DNA of 64,000 bases, taken from assembly GCA_022036555.1 (NCBI GenBank), contig CM039130.1, positions 2,800,897 through 2,864,896 on the forward strand, in the 5' to 3' direction. The stretch's first letter is position 1. Each line of letters opens with the position of its first letter. The notes under the pieces were generated by a model, which saw nothing but the letters and a program-made list of their open reading frames with translations, did no database searches and was not told the origin of the DNA. The position numbers were made by a program, and so were the translations under genes. Positions 23,413-36,178 of this stretch are shown here, one piece after another. Source of the DNA: Microstegium vimineum (lineage: Eukaryota; Streptophyta; Magnoliopsida; Poales; Poaceae).

Positions 23413-25521
23413 TAAGACCTTGACTGTGTCAGAGGATAAAAAATTTCCTTTTTCTTAAAAAAAAAGTTTTTAAGTACCTAAGATTCTAAGATTCTCGATA
23501 GGTGCGCTGTCCAAGATCCACTGACCTCGAGGTGTTGTCCGAATCTGTTGTTAAACACGTGCTCTAGTACTTCTTCTACGCTCTTTAGGTATTCTTTTCC
23601 ACGCTCTTGTACGATTTAGCTTTTTTAAAAAAATAAAGAAAGGGAGAACTTTATTTATTCATCACCAATATGAATAAAAGTACATTCTTGAACTATTGTT
23701 TTCCTAAGGTTTTGGTGTTCGTGTTCCTTTCTAACACATGTTGTATTTTTTTTCTGTACCTTCTCTCAAAAAAAAAAGTAATATAGGACGCAATGCCCTT
23801 GTCACTGTTTTAGAAAAAAAAGCACATTCTTGAGAAAACAAATGCCATGTATGTTATGCAATGGGGAGCTAACACACGCCATACAACTGTAGTAAGATTA
23901 TATTCGTGCGTGCTAGTCCACGTGGTATATATGCATTTGCATCATTAGATTAAAATTTTAGGGCAAACTAGCTGGTTCACACATATATAGTATATGCAGC
24001 TTGTTGATCCGTAGATATATCATTGCTCATAACCATTACCCATACGAATTTCTGCCATGAATTAAGAGTTCTTCCTATGCCCTCAACAGTTACCAATTAT
24101 ATATATAACTTCTCTGATGTTAGCTGAGCTTGTATGGCATGAAATCTTCTCCCGTGATGGATTAATCACTCCAAGGGTATTTTCATACAAATGGTGGTCT
24201 GAAAATGCTGATATGTGAGAATGAATAGGCAGTGCTATAGATCCATGCCAAAATTCATTTCATGCCAGAGAGGGAGAGGGGAGAGGTGGTAGTAGCGCGT
24301 AGCTAGGATTTTAAGCTAGTGTGGTCCAATGTTACATAAAAAACTATAGACTATAACATGCCAATACGCATTGCATGGAATATTATAATACAGTATAACT
24401 CAAGGTCATAAACTGATTAAATCTCAATAAATGAACAAATAAACTCTAACTTGCTTAATGTATATTAATACATACCGTGCCTTGTGCACTTGATTGTATT
24501 GTCTATGCCGATCGTCGACCTGCCATGCATGCACGAACGAAGGGTGCTAGCAGTACTTGCATCGATCATGTCACTCTTGTGATCCCTACGAAGTCACGCG
24601 TCAAGCACTCGCCTGGTTCCTGTTTAGTCAAACTTCAAAATCTTTAACTCTTCAAAATTATTAGAATAACTTATAATTTGGAACGGAGCATCAAGTACGG
24701 ACGAGAGATCAAGAGTTCAAGGCGTACCTCTTCTACTTGGCAGACAACCGCTATTGTTGTCGGCAATTGGTGTCTTGGTCTTGGTGCTTGACCACCGAAA
24801 CACGAGAGCAGTTGATTGAATGGGTGAATGCGAGAAGGCATTGATCGACCAAAGCCCAAAAGGCCTACAGGTACTAGGCCTTCGATGAAATATGTTCGAT
24901 AATCCATAATTTGTGATTATTATTGTCTGTGTTGTATTTTCTCATCAACCTTTGGGGCTCTCTATTATAATGCAAAGTGGGCGATGTTTCCATGGCACAA
25001 CATCGCAGGTGCAACAACTCCTCACATCGATTAAGCATGGAGTGGACTAATGGATCGAAACCGGGGCATCCAAGATAGGTAGTTTGTTAAGCGAGTCCCT
25101 AAGGTATCATGTAAGCTAGGGAGGTCTCAGTCCATTGTAAAATCTCAAACCCCCTTAATATGCTCCAGGTGGAGGCGCGTTCAACCAAGTCTCTATTTTA
25201 ATAATAATATAAAAAAATATGTAAACCTTTTACGTTCGATAAAAAAAATAGCAGATATATTTGCCATTTTTCTTGAAGAAAGTATAAAATTCCACAATTA
25301 TTTCTCCACCAAGTATGCTCATATATATCATTTTGTATATGCAAATCCAGATGATTATAACAGTGATGTAGTAGTAAGACTGAGGGGGGCACTTGTTTAA
25401 GTTGCACCGTACATACCTGCACTTGTCTGCATATGGAAATCGGATCGATGCAGCAGGAAAGAAACGGAACATGGGGCTAAATAACGGAACACTTCAACAC
25501 ATACGGTTCGTCGTGCTCTGC
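23413..25521. other. Intergenic, no gene supported
   Basis: AT-rich sequence with several A or T runs. Bases 24600-25190 are less AT-rich and may be retroelement remnant, but I cannot identify them. The right end is the 3' flank of the second CHX copy. Confidence 0.5.
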
Positions 25522-28500
25522 TCAGGCCGCGTCGCTCGTCGGCGACCACGGCACTGGCACCACAGCACTAGATCTGTTGCCCATCTCCTCGTCCACCACC
25601 ACGTCCTCCTCCGTCGCCGCCGGCGGCCTCGCGCTGGGGTCGAACCTCTTGCTCTTGGGGTTCGTCGCCGGGTCGTATTTCTTGATGACAAGCACGGACG
25701 CCGACGTCCTAAACTCCGGCGACGCCAGGTAGCTGCCCACGGGACCGAGCTCGTCGGGATTCTCCACCAGCGCCACCGCCGTCGGCGGCATCCTTCCCAC
25801 GATGAACACGTTGAATCCCGACAGCTACTCGATGGTCTCCAGCACCTCCTCCTTGCTGTACCCGCCCTGCCGCTCCTCGAAATGCACCGACCCATCCTTC
25901 ACCATTCCAACCTTGGACTTGAAACCCTCCACCGCCGCCTCGTCGTCGGCGTCTATCTCCTTCTCGTCGGAGTGATCGGGCGGAACCTCGCCAGCGTGAC
26001 GGCGACGCCCGGGTGCTTGGCCATCCGCGTCGCGTAGGCGAGCGCTTCACGGTCGTCGGGCCCACCGAAGAAGAGCGTCGCGACGGAGAAAGACACGTTC
26101 TTGGCGGACACCTGTGCCGGGCCACCGAGGCCACGGTCGACGAGGACGGCGACGGAGCAGGGCGCCTCGCGGAGCACGCGCTTGTTCACGGCGTGGTACG
26201 CCGACCCCAGCGACACGAACGAGCCGTCCTGCTGGAGCGTCTTGTGGTACGGCATCACGACGATGGCGGCCCGCTTGCCGGCGGCGCTGTCGATGACGTC
26301 ATTGTGGATGGTGTCCAGGTCCGAGATCGCCGTCATGGCCCGCACCCTCACGGAGCTCAGCTGCTGGAACGCCTCGAACGCCACCACCATTTGCCCGGCA
26401 TCCCTGTCGGCGGCGCTGTTGAAGAAGGGCACGCCGTTGCGGCGGGCGCGTTGGACCATGGTGATCGCCGACGACCGATCCGAGAGCTCAACGAGGTGCA
26501 TGGCGTACATGACGAGACGACGGCGGTGTCCCGTGCCACGTGACGCCTCCACGAGGTTGAGCAGCGTCGGGATGCTACGGCTGGTGTGAAAGCAAGCGAG
26601 CACGCGCAGCTCGCCGTCGTCGCCGCACTCCACGGTGCGGCGCTTGTACGGCACCGACGGGCGCGCGGGCTTGTAGACGGCCATGACGATGGGTGTGGTG
26701 ATGAAGGTGGTGAAGAGCGCCATGAGCACCATGATAGCGAACGCCTCGTCGTTCAGCACCTTGCGGTCCCGGCCAATGTTGAGCACGACGAGCTCCACGA
26801 GCCCCTTGGTGTTCATGAGGAACCCCAGCGTGACGGCCTCACGGACGGGGATCTTGACGAGCAAGGCGGTGGTGACCGCGCCGCCGATCTTGCCGAGACA
26901 CGCGTTGGCGATGACGAGGACTAGCAAGCCCCATGACTTGGCTCCACTGATGGTGGCCACGTTGGTCTTGAGACCACTAGAGACGAAGTAGAGCGGGAGG
27001 AAGAGCCCCGAGACGAGATCCTCCACTTTCTCGATGACCATGCCGGCGAACGGCCCGTCTTTTGGGACGACGACACCCACGACGAACCCGCCGAACAGTG
27101 CGTGGATGCCGATGACGTCGGTGACGAAGCCGGCGGCGAGGACGATCGCTAGCGTCGCGCAGACGTGGAGCTCCTTGATTGGCTCACCCTCACGGCACCG
27201 TCGCGCCATCCACGTCAGCACGGGTTTGAGGAGCAGGAACGCGGCGGCGACGAAGGCGGTGGCGGTGAGGAGGACCCAGAGTGAGACTATTGGGGATCCT
27301 GAGGAGCCGGAGAGAGCTATGGCGAGCGCGAGGAGGATCCACGCCATGACGTCGTCGACGGCGGCGGCGGATAGCGCCATGCGGCCGAGGTCGGTGGTCA
27401 GGAGCTTGAGCTCGGTGAGGATGCGCGCTAGCACTGGGAACGCCGTGATGGAGAGCGCCACGCCCATGAACACGAGGAACGGCGCCTGCCGGACGTCGTG
27501 CTTGACGACGGTGGCGCGGAACGCGAACGACGTGCCGACGCCCAGCGCGAATGGGAGCGCGATGCCGGAGAGGGAGATGGCCAGGGCCTTCCGGCCGGTC
27601 CGGCGGATGGCGGAGATGTCGAGCTCCAGCCCCACGAGGAAGAGGAAGAAGAGCAGGCCCAGGTTCGCTAGCGTGTCTAGCACCGTCATGCTCGCCGGCG
27701 GGAAGACGGTGTGCAGGAACTTGGTGCTCCGCCCCAGCGCCGACGGGCCAAGCAGGATGCCTCCCTGCATGCATGCAAACACCATGCGACCGACACGATC
27801 AAAAGCCATCAGTGCCACGTCATCAGTAGATCAGCATGCATTTGTTTTTGAGTTAAATGCACCGTAGGTCATTAACTTTTGTTGGTGTGTCATTTAGATC
27901 CATCGACATTCAAATTGTATTTTTGGATCCATTAATTTTTTATGGTATGTCATAAAGGTCCATCAACTTTCAAACTATAATTTTGGATCCATTAACTATT
28001 GGTGATGTGTCATCCAGGTCCATCAATTTTTAAATTACATTTTTTGTCCCTAAACTTTTTAATTGATTCATCGTAGGTCCATACCCCTGCAATTAGCAAA
28101 TAGATCTAACATGATACCCAAAAAAAAGCGAACACCATGTAGTAAAAAATGTGTAAAATTTAATTCTTTCCTATGCATCGTTTTGTATTCTATTTATTTT
28201 CTCTTTCACTTATCAGCATTTGATTGTTATTTTTATTTATTTTGTGGGGTTTTCCTTTTTAATGTTTTGTGTTCCCCTTCTATTTTGATTGATATTTATT
28301 AAATTATTTTCTATGTAAGTTATTTGTTTATATATATTCATAGTATATAATTATTTAATTTATATTTCCATTTTTTTCTTCTTATTTATTTTGCTATGAT
28401 TATTTATTTTTTCATATTATACAAATGAAATATAAGTGGAATACAAAAACATTCAAAATAAAAACCCACTAAATAAAGAAAAATAATAATAAAATTTTGA

Positions 28501-30625
28501 TGAGTGGAAGTGAAAAAAATGAAATATAATATGGAACAATGCATAAGAAAGAACATAATAAAATATATATTGCATTTTACACATTCGTAGTCCATTGTGG
28601 CCGTTTATTTTGTGTGTTATATCAATCTATTCGCTAATTGCAAGGGTGTGGACCTACGGTGAACTATTTTAAAAGTTTAGGAACCGAAAAATACAATGTG
28701 CAAGTTGATGGACCTAGATGACACACCACCAATAGTTAATGGACCCAAAAATGCAGTTTGAAAGTTGTCTGACATGAATAACATATCACCAAAAGTTAAT
28801 GGATCCAAAAATACAATATAAAAGTTAATGGACCTAGATGATACATCACCAATAGTTAATGGACCTAGGATGCATTTTTAACTTTGTTTTTTGTTCCCCT
28901 GAAAGAAAATAAGTACGGTACCGTACCGTGCATGCATTCACACCATATATTTCGTACGATACGATTACGTGTGTTGTTTGTTGTGTAGTACTCCCTCGAG
29001 TCAAAACAAGTGACGATACGCAGCAATATGACGTAGTCACTATTTTTAACGTTCATTACAAATTTGATATTTATATATACTGCTCGATCATACGAAAATA
29101 GGGACTGTTTTCTCTTTGCAAATTACAAATTTGCTATTTATTATAGTGCTCATATGGAAATATGGAGTGTTTTTTTAATTACATGAGTACCTATGACTCT
29201 ATATATGAGCACTTTTGAAAGATTATACCAACACATCTTGAGATTGATGAAGTCATGACAGACATCTCGTTGTCCACGAGAACAACTTCTACTATTGAAA
29301 TCACAACACCGTTGAAATAAATCTAGAAAACTACGAACATCCATGCCAAGTTGAAGACTTAAACCCATGTGAGCAGGTTCCATACCTGTGCCAAGTTGAA
29401 GACTTAAACCCATGTGTGCTTGTTAGAAGCTATGAGCAGATTTGTCTATAGAATGCTTGCATATCAAATCACTCACGAAGTGAAACTTTTCCCTTAATTC
29501 TCATGGTGAAAAATCCAAGAGATATTATTTGAATACAAAATTAGTTAATTATATAGAGGATTTTTTATCTCTATATGCGCTTTCCCCTTTCTTTTAAATT
29601 AGGCCTACCGGAAAACCTTAGGGACGTGTGTGAGTTACATCTTGTCTTGTAAAGCACAAAGTATACTTGATGCAACCTCGCTTATTGCATGCTAAACCTA
29701 ATATGATATGTGCACCAAGATCGAGTACAATTATTATATTACACAATTAGGAAATATACGAGCAGTCTAGCAGATCTCCTATCACATCTTCCATCCATAT
29801 ATTCTTTAGGAGATCTCCTAATTCCATCATCATCATCATCATCATCTCTTTCAAGGCTTTGTTTGAAAGCACATGGTATTCTCTCAATCCACATATATGT
29901 AGAAGTGTATTGGGTGAAAATTAAATTATGTTGCATTTCAATTCGCTTCAATATATATGGGTTAAGATGGATATATGTGCATCCAAATAAACCCTAAAGA
30001 ATAGGATGATCTTTGATCTGGAGCAAAGGCCTCTCAAAATCTTAAAGTCATTTTTGTGAGAAATCTCTTAAAACTAGTTATGGAAGAGAAGCTCAGGATT
30101 CTTTGGAGGGGTGAAAAATATATACTCTTCTAGTTTATTTTTGAAAGAAAGAAAAAATATCTCCTTATTATTACAGTACAAAATATTCTCTAGATTTAGA
30201 AGCAAGAGAGAGCTGGTTATTTTTTCTTCTTCTAAGGAGAAGCCCTTTGGGCAGGATCTAAAAAAGATAGCCGTATAGGGGTTGGTACTAGCTAGATAGC
30301 TGGATCAAGAGCAACACATGGCTGGTAAGGTTACGTTATCGCCGGCTCCAGGCGGGCCATCAGGGTGGCGGTGGCATGCACACACTTAGCTAGATGAAAA
30401 ATATATACTAGCTAGTTTTCGCTATGGAAAACGAGTAAGTAAACGGCGGCCGGCGGCGCTTACGATGATCTCGGCGAGGCCGCGGGGCTGCCGGAGCGGG
30501 CGGAGAAGGTAGGCGAGGCCGCGGGGGACGGCGAGGACGAGACAGATCTGGAGGATGATGAGCGGCAGCGCGAAGTCCAGCGGGTTATCCCCCTGGAACG
30601 CCCCGTTCGACGCCACCTTCGCCAT
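25522..30625 (-). pseudogene. CHX18-like antiporter, copy 2, C-terminally broken
   Basis: This is a tandem paralog of the gene at 9738-15834. Exon 1 is 30625-30464 (54 codons, MAKVASNGAFQGDNPLDF to GLAEII, GTAAGC donor); exon 2 starts at 27764 (GGILLGPSALGR). The exchanger domain and the first part of the tail are open. The frame then shifts by one base near 25975-25985 and meets TAG at 25953, predicting a 657-residue protein instead of about 810. In the original frame downstream there is a further TAG at 25825-25827 where copy 1 has TCG (ETIES-LSGF). After that the tail reads normally to the stop at 25522 (KRFDPSARPP, ending SPTSDAA). The ion-site motif is VDDVMAW rather than VNDVAAW. Two independent breaks point to a pseudogene, though a truncated exchanger could still be made. 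Confidence 0.85.
27852..28882. repeat. 1-kb foldback (long inverted repeat) element
   Basis: It lies in the intron of CHX copy 2. The left arm starts GTTAAATGCACCGTAGGTC and the right arm ends with its approximate inverse, GGATGCATTTTTAAC. Each arm is roughly 450-500 bp and begins with about three or four units of some 60 bp built on GTCCATTAACTTTTGGTG; the inner parts (ATTAGCAAATAGATCT and inverse) also match. The flanks share TTTGTTTTT, a possible imperfect 9-10 bp target duplication of Mutator type. There is no coding sequence. Confidence 0.75.
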
Positions 30626-30816
30626 TATTTCCTGCTCCGTATAGTACGTCGTCGATCGTCGTCGTGGTTGCCGGCCGGCGGCAAGCCTCACGGAAAGGTA
30701 CGCGGTCGGCCGTTTGTACGACGACGACCGTACGTTCGTACCACCACTTGGATGGATCACTGACTTGTCCTAAGTACGACGACGTTGATGCCAAGATCAC
30801 GGGGGCCGTACATGTG

Positions 30817-30824
30817 TTTATATA
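30817..30824 (-). promoter_or_regulatory. TATA box of CHX copy 2
   Basis: TATATAAA on the minus strand lies about 190 bases before the start codon at 30625, a plausible core promoter position. The promoter may thus survive although the coding end is broken. Confidence 0.45.
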
Positions 30825-31508
30825 ACGCAGTTTGGTGACCGGGTGACCGATGGCGATCGACTAGCTAGCAGAGCAGCCACTGCCATCACTCTGGCCGCGC
30901 CACCGGAGACGACGTAGTAGATCGACGTACACAAACAGAAGACGACGACGACGACGACTTTTCTCGTCCGTACCAACAGTAATATAATATGGTAAGGTGC
31001 AGCGTGTCTAGCTATTTTCCAAGTTAGACTCACGTACAATACTCTTCGTCCTCTATATTCATTTTCTAAAAGAAATATTCCATCCTAATCAGCGAGATTT
31101 TTTACTTGATACATACTTCTTCCGCACTCATCATCCTCTATATTGCGTACTTTATATCAACTATCAATAGTGAGGTCCATATATTTATAAATAAAATTTA
31201 TCTAAATACTATATCCATAAGAGATCTTATTTTCAAGGATTTATTAAAACAAATTTAATGTTATAAACGGAATTTAATTTATTATTTTGGTTTGTGAGTT
31301 AGAGTATTTTTAACTCATTGAAAAAATAGCACGTAGTCCAAGAAGGTGGACCCCGCCAGCCAGTGGGATACCACATGTCGTTTCCCTCAAGCCGTGCCTG
31401 GAATAGCGTTGGTGGGTGTTGTTCGCTTGCTTACAGTTGCATTTGGAGTCCACGCTACGCAACTTTTTTTATTGGAGTATACTATACAACAAAGCGGTGT
31501 AATTAGTC

Positions 31509-32420
31509 TTATTTTTTTTTCGAGACCAGACATATAGCCTGTATTTCATTAAGAAGAAGAGAGTGATCAATAGACCTAAACATAGATGATACATGAGGAA
31601 TCGCGAGTAATCCATGGATTACCAACGAAAACCTCAACACAAGGCACAAAGTAAGAAACATGAGGGGTGGGGGACCCTTCACCCACAACCCCAGCAACTG
31701 AGCCCTAATACAAAAGATAACTCGACACCTAGGTAGCCAGCAGTGATAGGAGCCATAGAAGATAACTGCGGCAAAGCAATCGCTAGAGAACAAGACAACC
31801 TCGGTGGCAAAGCATCCACTGGAAACTCCTCGGCGGCAAAGCATCCGCCGAAAATGATCGCGACCTCGGCGGCAAAGCATGCGCCGGAAACACAACCTCT
31901 CTAAAAGCTCCTCCGAGTCACTCAAGGCAACGCCTTAGGACCACGGGCGAGGAGGAATGACCTCGGCGGCAAAGCATCCGCCGGCAACGACGACCACGAC
32001 TACGGCTACGACCAACACTTATCAGACATACCAAGGTAAAGAGAGACAAGACACCCAATTAGGTTCAGAACGACGAGCATACGCGGAGGGGACATCTCCA
32101 GGCAGGGAGGAGGGGGCGGCCACCGTAGTGTTCCAACGAAGCCTTCAAGAAGGGGATTTGACATCCGCGGACGCCAACATCTTTGAAGAACACAAAGTAC
32201 TTTCGTCCCAGAACCCGCTACCCCTCATGAAGACAGGTTTCAGCGACGCCTTCAGGAAGGAGAGTGACGTAGGGGCGGACAGGCTTCAGCGACACCTTCA
32301 GGAAGGAGAGTAACGTAGGGGCGGACAGGCTTCAGCGACGCCTTCAGGAAGAAGAGTGACGTAGGAGCGCCACCGCCGCCGGCCGAGTAGATCGCTGGGC
32401 AGGGTATTTACCCAAGCAGG
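31509..32420 (-). mobile_element. Retroelement-like fragment with poly-T edge
   Basis: On the minus strand the end reads TTAATGAAATACAGGC, then CTGGTCTCG and a run of A, like the 3' ends of grass LINEs. Inside, CTCGGCGGCAAAGCATCCGCC recurs about four times between 31797 and 31990. No reverse transcriptase is seen, so this is a terminal or non-coding remnant. Confidence 0.4.
32238..32370. repeat. 47-bp minisatellite, three units
   Basis: Three head-to-tail units start TTCAGCGACGCCTTCAGGAA at 32238, 32285 and 32332, with few differences. They lie within the retroelement-like fragment. Confidence 0.85.
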
Positions 32421-34053
32421 GAGTCCTCATCGGGAAGTGGGGGTGGTGGTGCTGGCCTATATGCCGGCGCCAGGGAGCCCGCCGTTGCCACCACGGCAGG
32501 GCAGGGACCGGACCAGCACGCCGGTGTCGGGCAGCCCACCGCTGCCACCACGGCAGGGGGGGCCAGCAACCCGGCACCAGGCCATCGCCACCAGACACCA
32601 ACGTCGGCACAAAGCCAGACCCGCCCAGCACCATCCGCCCCCGCCGTAGGAAGAGCAGAGCCGGCCTAGGGGATCCAGATCTGGCCAAGCGAGGCTCGGA
32701 TCCGGTCACCAGAAGGCCGCCGTCGACGCGTGAGCAGGAGATGCCGCCGGCCACGTACAGCCCGCCACCAACGCTGGAGGGGCGGATCCGGCCACCCTGT
32801 GACTCGCCGCCGTGGGGAGGGGTGGAGGGGGGAGGGGGAAAACGAAGGTGGGAAGGGAGGGGGAGCGCGAGCGGCCGCCCCATATGGGAGCGCCGCCGCC
32901 GCCGCGCGCCGGAGGGCGGCGACGGCGGCCGGAAAGGAAGCCGGAAGGGAGGGGGAGGTGGGCCGTCGGGGAAGGTCGCCCCCGAGCCGTCTGAGGGAGG
33001 CGCTCGGGAGCCTGGGGCTGTTGTTGGGAGTTGTCCCCTCAGGGTGTTATAACTGTAAATCTCTTTTGAATCCAAACAGCCAAACATGTGTAAACAATAC
33101 TAGATTGGATAATAACTATTAGCTGGACTCCTGGATAACAATTATCCTACTATTTAGACTAAATCAGATAATGAGTTATTAATCAGCTAATAACTATATT
33201 ATCAAATAGTGAATCTACCTAATGCGAACCGTCATCGACAAAATGGTACTCTTTAGAGATTTCTTTTCTTCTGAAAAGCATTACATTCTAGCTTGTCGTC
33301 AGATAACGAGGCATATCTCTTTTTTCGGATGCATATCTAATTTATGTTTTTCCTTTTATTACATGATCAGATGAATCACTACTAAAATCTAAAAGTTCTC
33401 CTAGTGTTTTAGGATTCAAAATTTAGTATAAACTTTTCCTCCTAAATGTCTTCAAGTGAGAATTCTCATATATCATGACTAGTGGTAGTGTTTTACTACT
33501 AATTAAAAACACTAGGAGAAGTTCATCATTCTAGATGTGAATCTTTCTTGGTGATACCCGAGCCATATTGTTCTAGCATGTTTCATAAAGACATATAAAG
33601 TGTTTAGTTTACATTTAAATTTAGGGGCTACTTTATATCTGTTTCATGCGTGACGTCATCGTGTAAATGCTGCCTAGCTGCTTGGCATGGCCAGTGCGGG
33701 CGTTATACGTAGCCCGATGGCCACGCCACATATAGCTCGTCTCATAGAACCAATGGTCACCTTGCCATGTCGTCAAGCTTTCGCAGAAAAGACCCTAGAC
33801 ATATTTGATTCACAAGTTTTGATTCATGTTTCTTGGAGCATCTTTCAATTACCGCCTAGACGATTTTAATCAGCTAAAATCATGCATGTCCAATCCGAGC
33901 GCATTGATTTTTTTATGAACCTAACCCTGTCCTTCCACTAATGTATCAACATTGTTCTTGGTGTCTTGCTAATTTTCTTTATTACTAACCCCTAAGATGA
34001 TGGTTAATTGTGGTCTAGCCCTTGAATCTTTCTAATAGAAAATAAATCTTAAT

Positions 34054-34057
<4 letters not shown>

Positions 34058-34112
<55 letters not shown>
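34058..34112. repeat. (AT)n microsatellite
   Basis: About 27 uninterrupted AT units. Confidence 0.95.
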
Positions 34113-34114
<2 letters not shown>

Positions 34115-34994
34115 TCAAATACATAGGGGCACACTGTATATTTGACTTATTATTATACGCTTTCTCGAGAAAACAAGACAAGCCATTTTGCCAAACATTT
34201 CTTCATGCTTCATTTCCACCACTAGCTAGAGAGAAGCTGCTTCTCTAGAGAAACCAGAGCAAAAGCGGTTTTGAAAGGAGCTGAATCCTGCCAAACTAGC
34301 TCCTATATATAGCCGGTGAATCGTTTGCAAAAGTAGACCGGCTAAGAATTTTTCTTTGTGGGTAGAAATAAAATTTTACATGTATCGTTTTCTGAACCTC
34401 GTTTTACCGCCTCCAGAACCTTAATCATCAGATCACTTATTCAACCTGTCACTTTCTTTTACTGCAGTAGGTAAACAATAATTCAACCAAAAAATATAGA
34501 GAGAGAGCGTCTACTGTGTGCTTGGGACTGTATTTTATGCCAATAATGCACTTGAAGAGTTGACATTAGAATCCGTTACCAAGGATACAGCTAGCTGCAC
34601 GTACGTAGGGGAATGGAGTTGTATATATGGCCTGGATCGAATTCGTTGCAGAGAAGCAATTAGTACGTTGCAGTTCGTACAAGACTTGTAGTTGTAGTAC
34701 CACTCCAGTTCATCGTCACGGGCAAATTTTATGGATTGGTGCACGTGCAAGGTCAGCCAATCTAGCAGTGACTATGACCAATCGGGACGACGTTTTTCAA
34801 TTCTTTTACTACTGTAGTGTCCTGTCTTGTAAGTAAAAAAGTTTCAACCTTATTGTATAGTTATTAAGTAACGCTACTATACATACACAATTAATGTTTT
34901 CTTATTTATATTGAAATTTTTTATTATTAAAGGATTCTCACGTAAATCTAGTAACATTAATTTTGTGAAATGAGCCGCCTAACTATATATATAA

Positions 34995-36107
34995 ACCGAA
35001 GGTCCATTAACTTTTCATGGCGGGTCATCTAGGTCTATCAACTTTCAAATTGTATTTTTGAGTCCATTAACTTTTGGTGGTGTGTCATCCAAGTCCATCA
35101 ACTTTAAAACTGTGTTTTTGGGTCCATTAACTTTTGATGGTGTGTTATCTAGGTCCATCAACTTTTAAATTGTATTTGTTGGTCCATTAACTTTTTAACT
35201 GATTCACTGTACATCCATTCTCCTTTAATTAGCAAATAGATCTGACGATGGCTGCCATCGTGATGCATAGTGAGAAAAATGGAAATATAAAATTCCTCAG
35301 TAATAGGCTTGTTACGATGCTTGGAGGAACCGGTGGTTCCTCTGTGGATTTGATTTTTGGTCATCTAAAATGATAAGTTTGTCTTTGGGCTAATTAACGC
35401 GGACCTGGCAACTATGTGTGATGCATGGCCGCTGGCGCTGGGCACCTGGCCGCATGGCCCCTACTTTTTTGGCCGGCAGAGCAATAGCAAACGGCGCCAC
35501 GATGGGACCAGCGGGCTGCGGTAGCATCGACGGAGCGACTGGCTGCAGGGAGCGGCGGACAGCAGCAGCGCGTTCTGTGGCGGCAGCGGCGGCGGCGAAT
35601 CACTCACCCACGGGCCACGGCTCATTGCCCATGCATGGTCGAGGGCCTGATGATGCTACCGGCCACGCTCCATGGGCGTCGATCGATAACGAACGGCAAC
35701 ATGGAAGTCTCACTTCTCAAAAAATCTAGGAGAGGAAGAAAATTGACAAACTGCAGAGGCTGCCCACCGTGGCCCGGGGGCTCGCACGCCAGGGAACCTC
35801 TCGCACGCCGGCAAACTGCTCCCTACGACTACGAGTCACGCCTGCGGCTAGGGCTGCCGTGACGCCCGCACGGCGGCACTTGGAGAGGGAAGAAGCTGCT
35901 CGAAACATGACAGAAGTGAAAATTACTGATCTACCCTTTGAATTTAATCTAAAACTAGTTTCTAGCCCACATGATTTTGGTTCCGGCCCACAGCTTAAAT
36001 TCCTCTACGTTGGTTCTTCTTATTTTATAACAATTAGATCAACTCAAATGGATGACTCTAATTTTTTTCAAGCACTGTAAAATTCCTTAGTAAATAATAA
36101 TATGCTA

Positions 36108-36178
<71 letters not shown>

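Larger units (their letters stand above)
30626..34994. other. Intergenic with retroelement debris
   Basis: Apart from the repeats listed separately, I find no gene. The GC-rich part 32420-33050 is open in several frames with Pro/Arg/Gly-rich composition, without a recognisable domain. Bases 33060-34990 are AT-rich and unremarkable. Confidence 0.5.

Noticed and set aside
26013..27867. Plus-strand open frames opposite CHX copy 2
   Set aside because: Same cause: antisense frames of a GC-rich exon.
32344..33122. 247- and 130-codon GC-rich frames
   Set aside because: Low-complexity Pro/Arg/Gly sequence on both strands without any domain, inside retroelement-like DNA.
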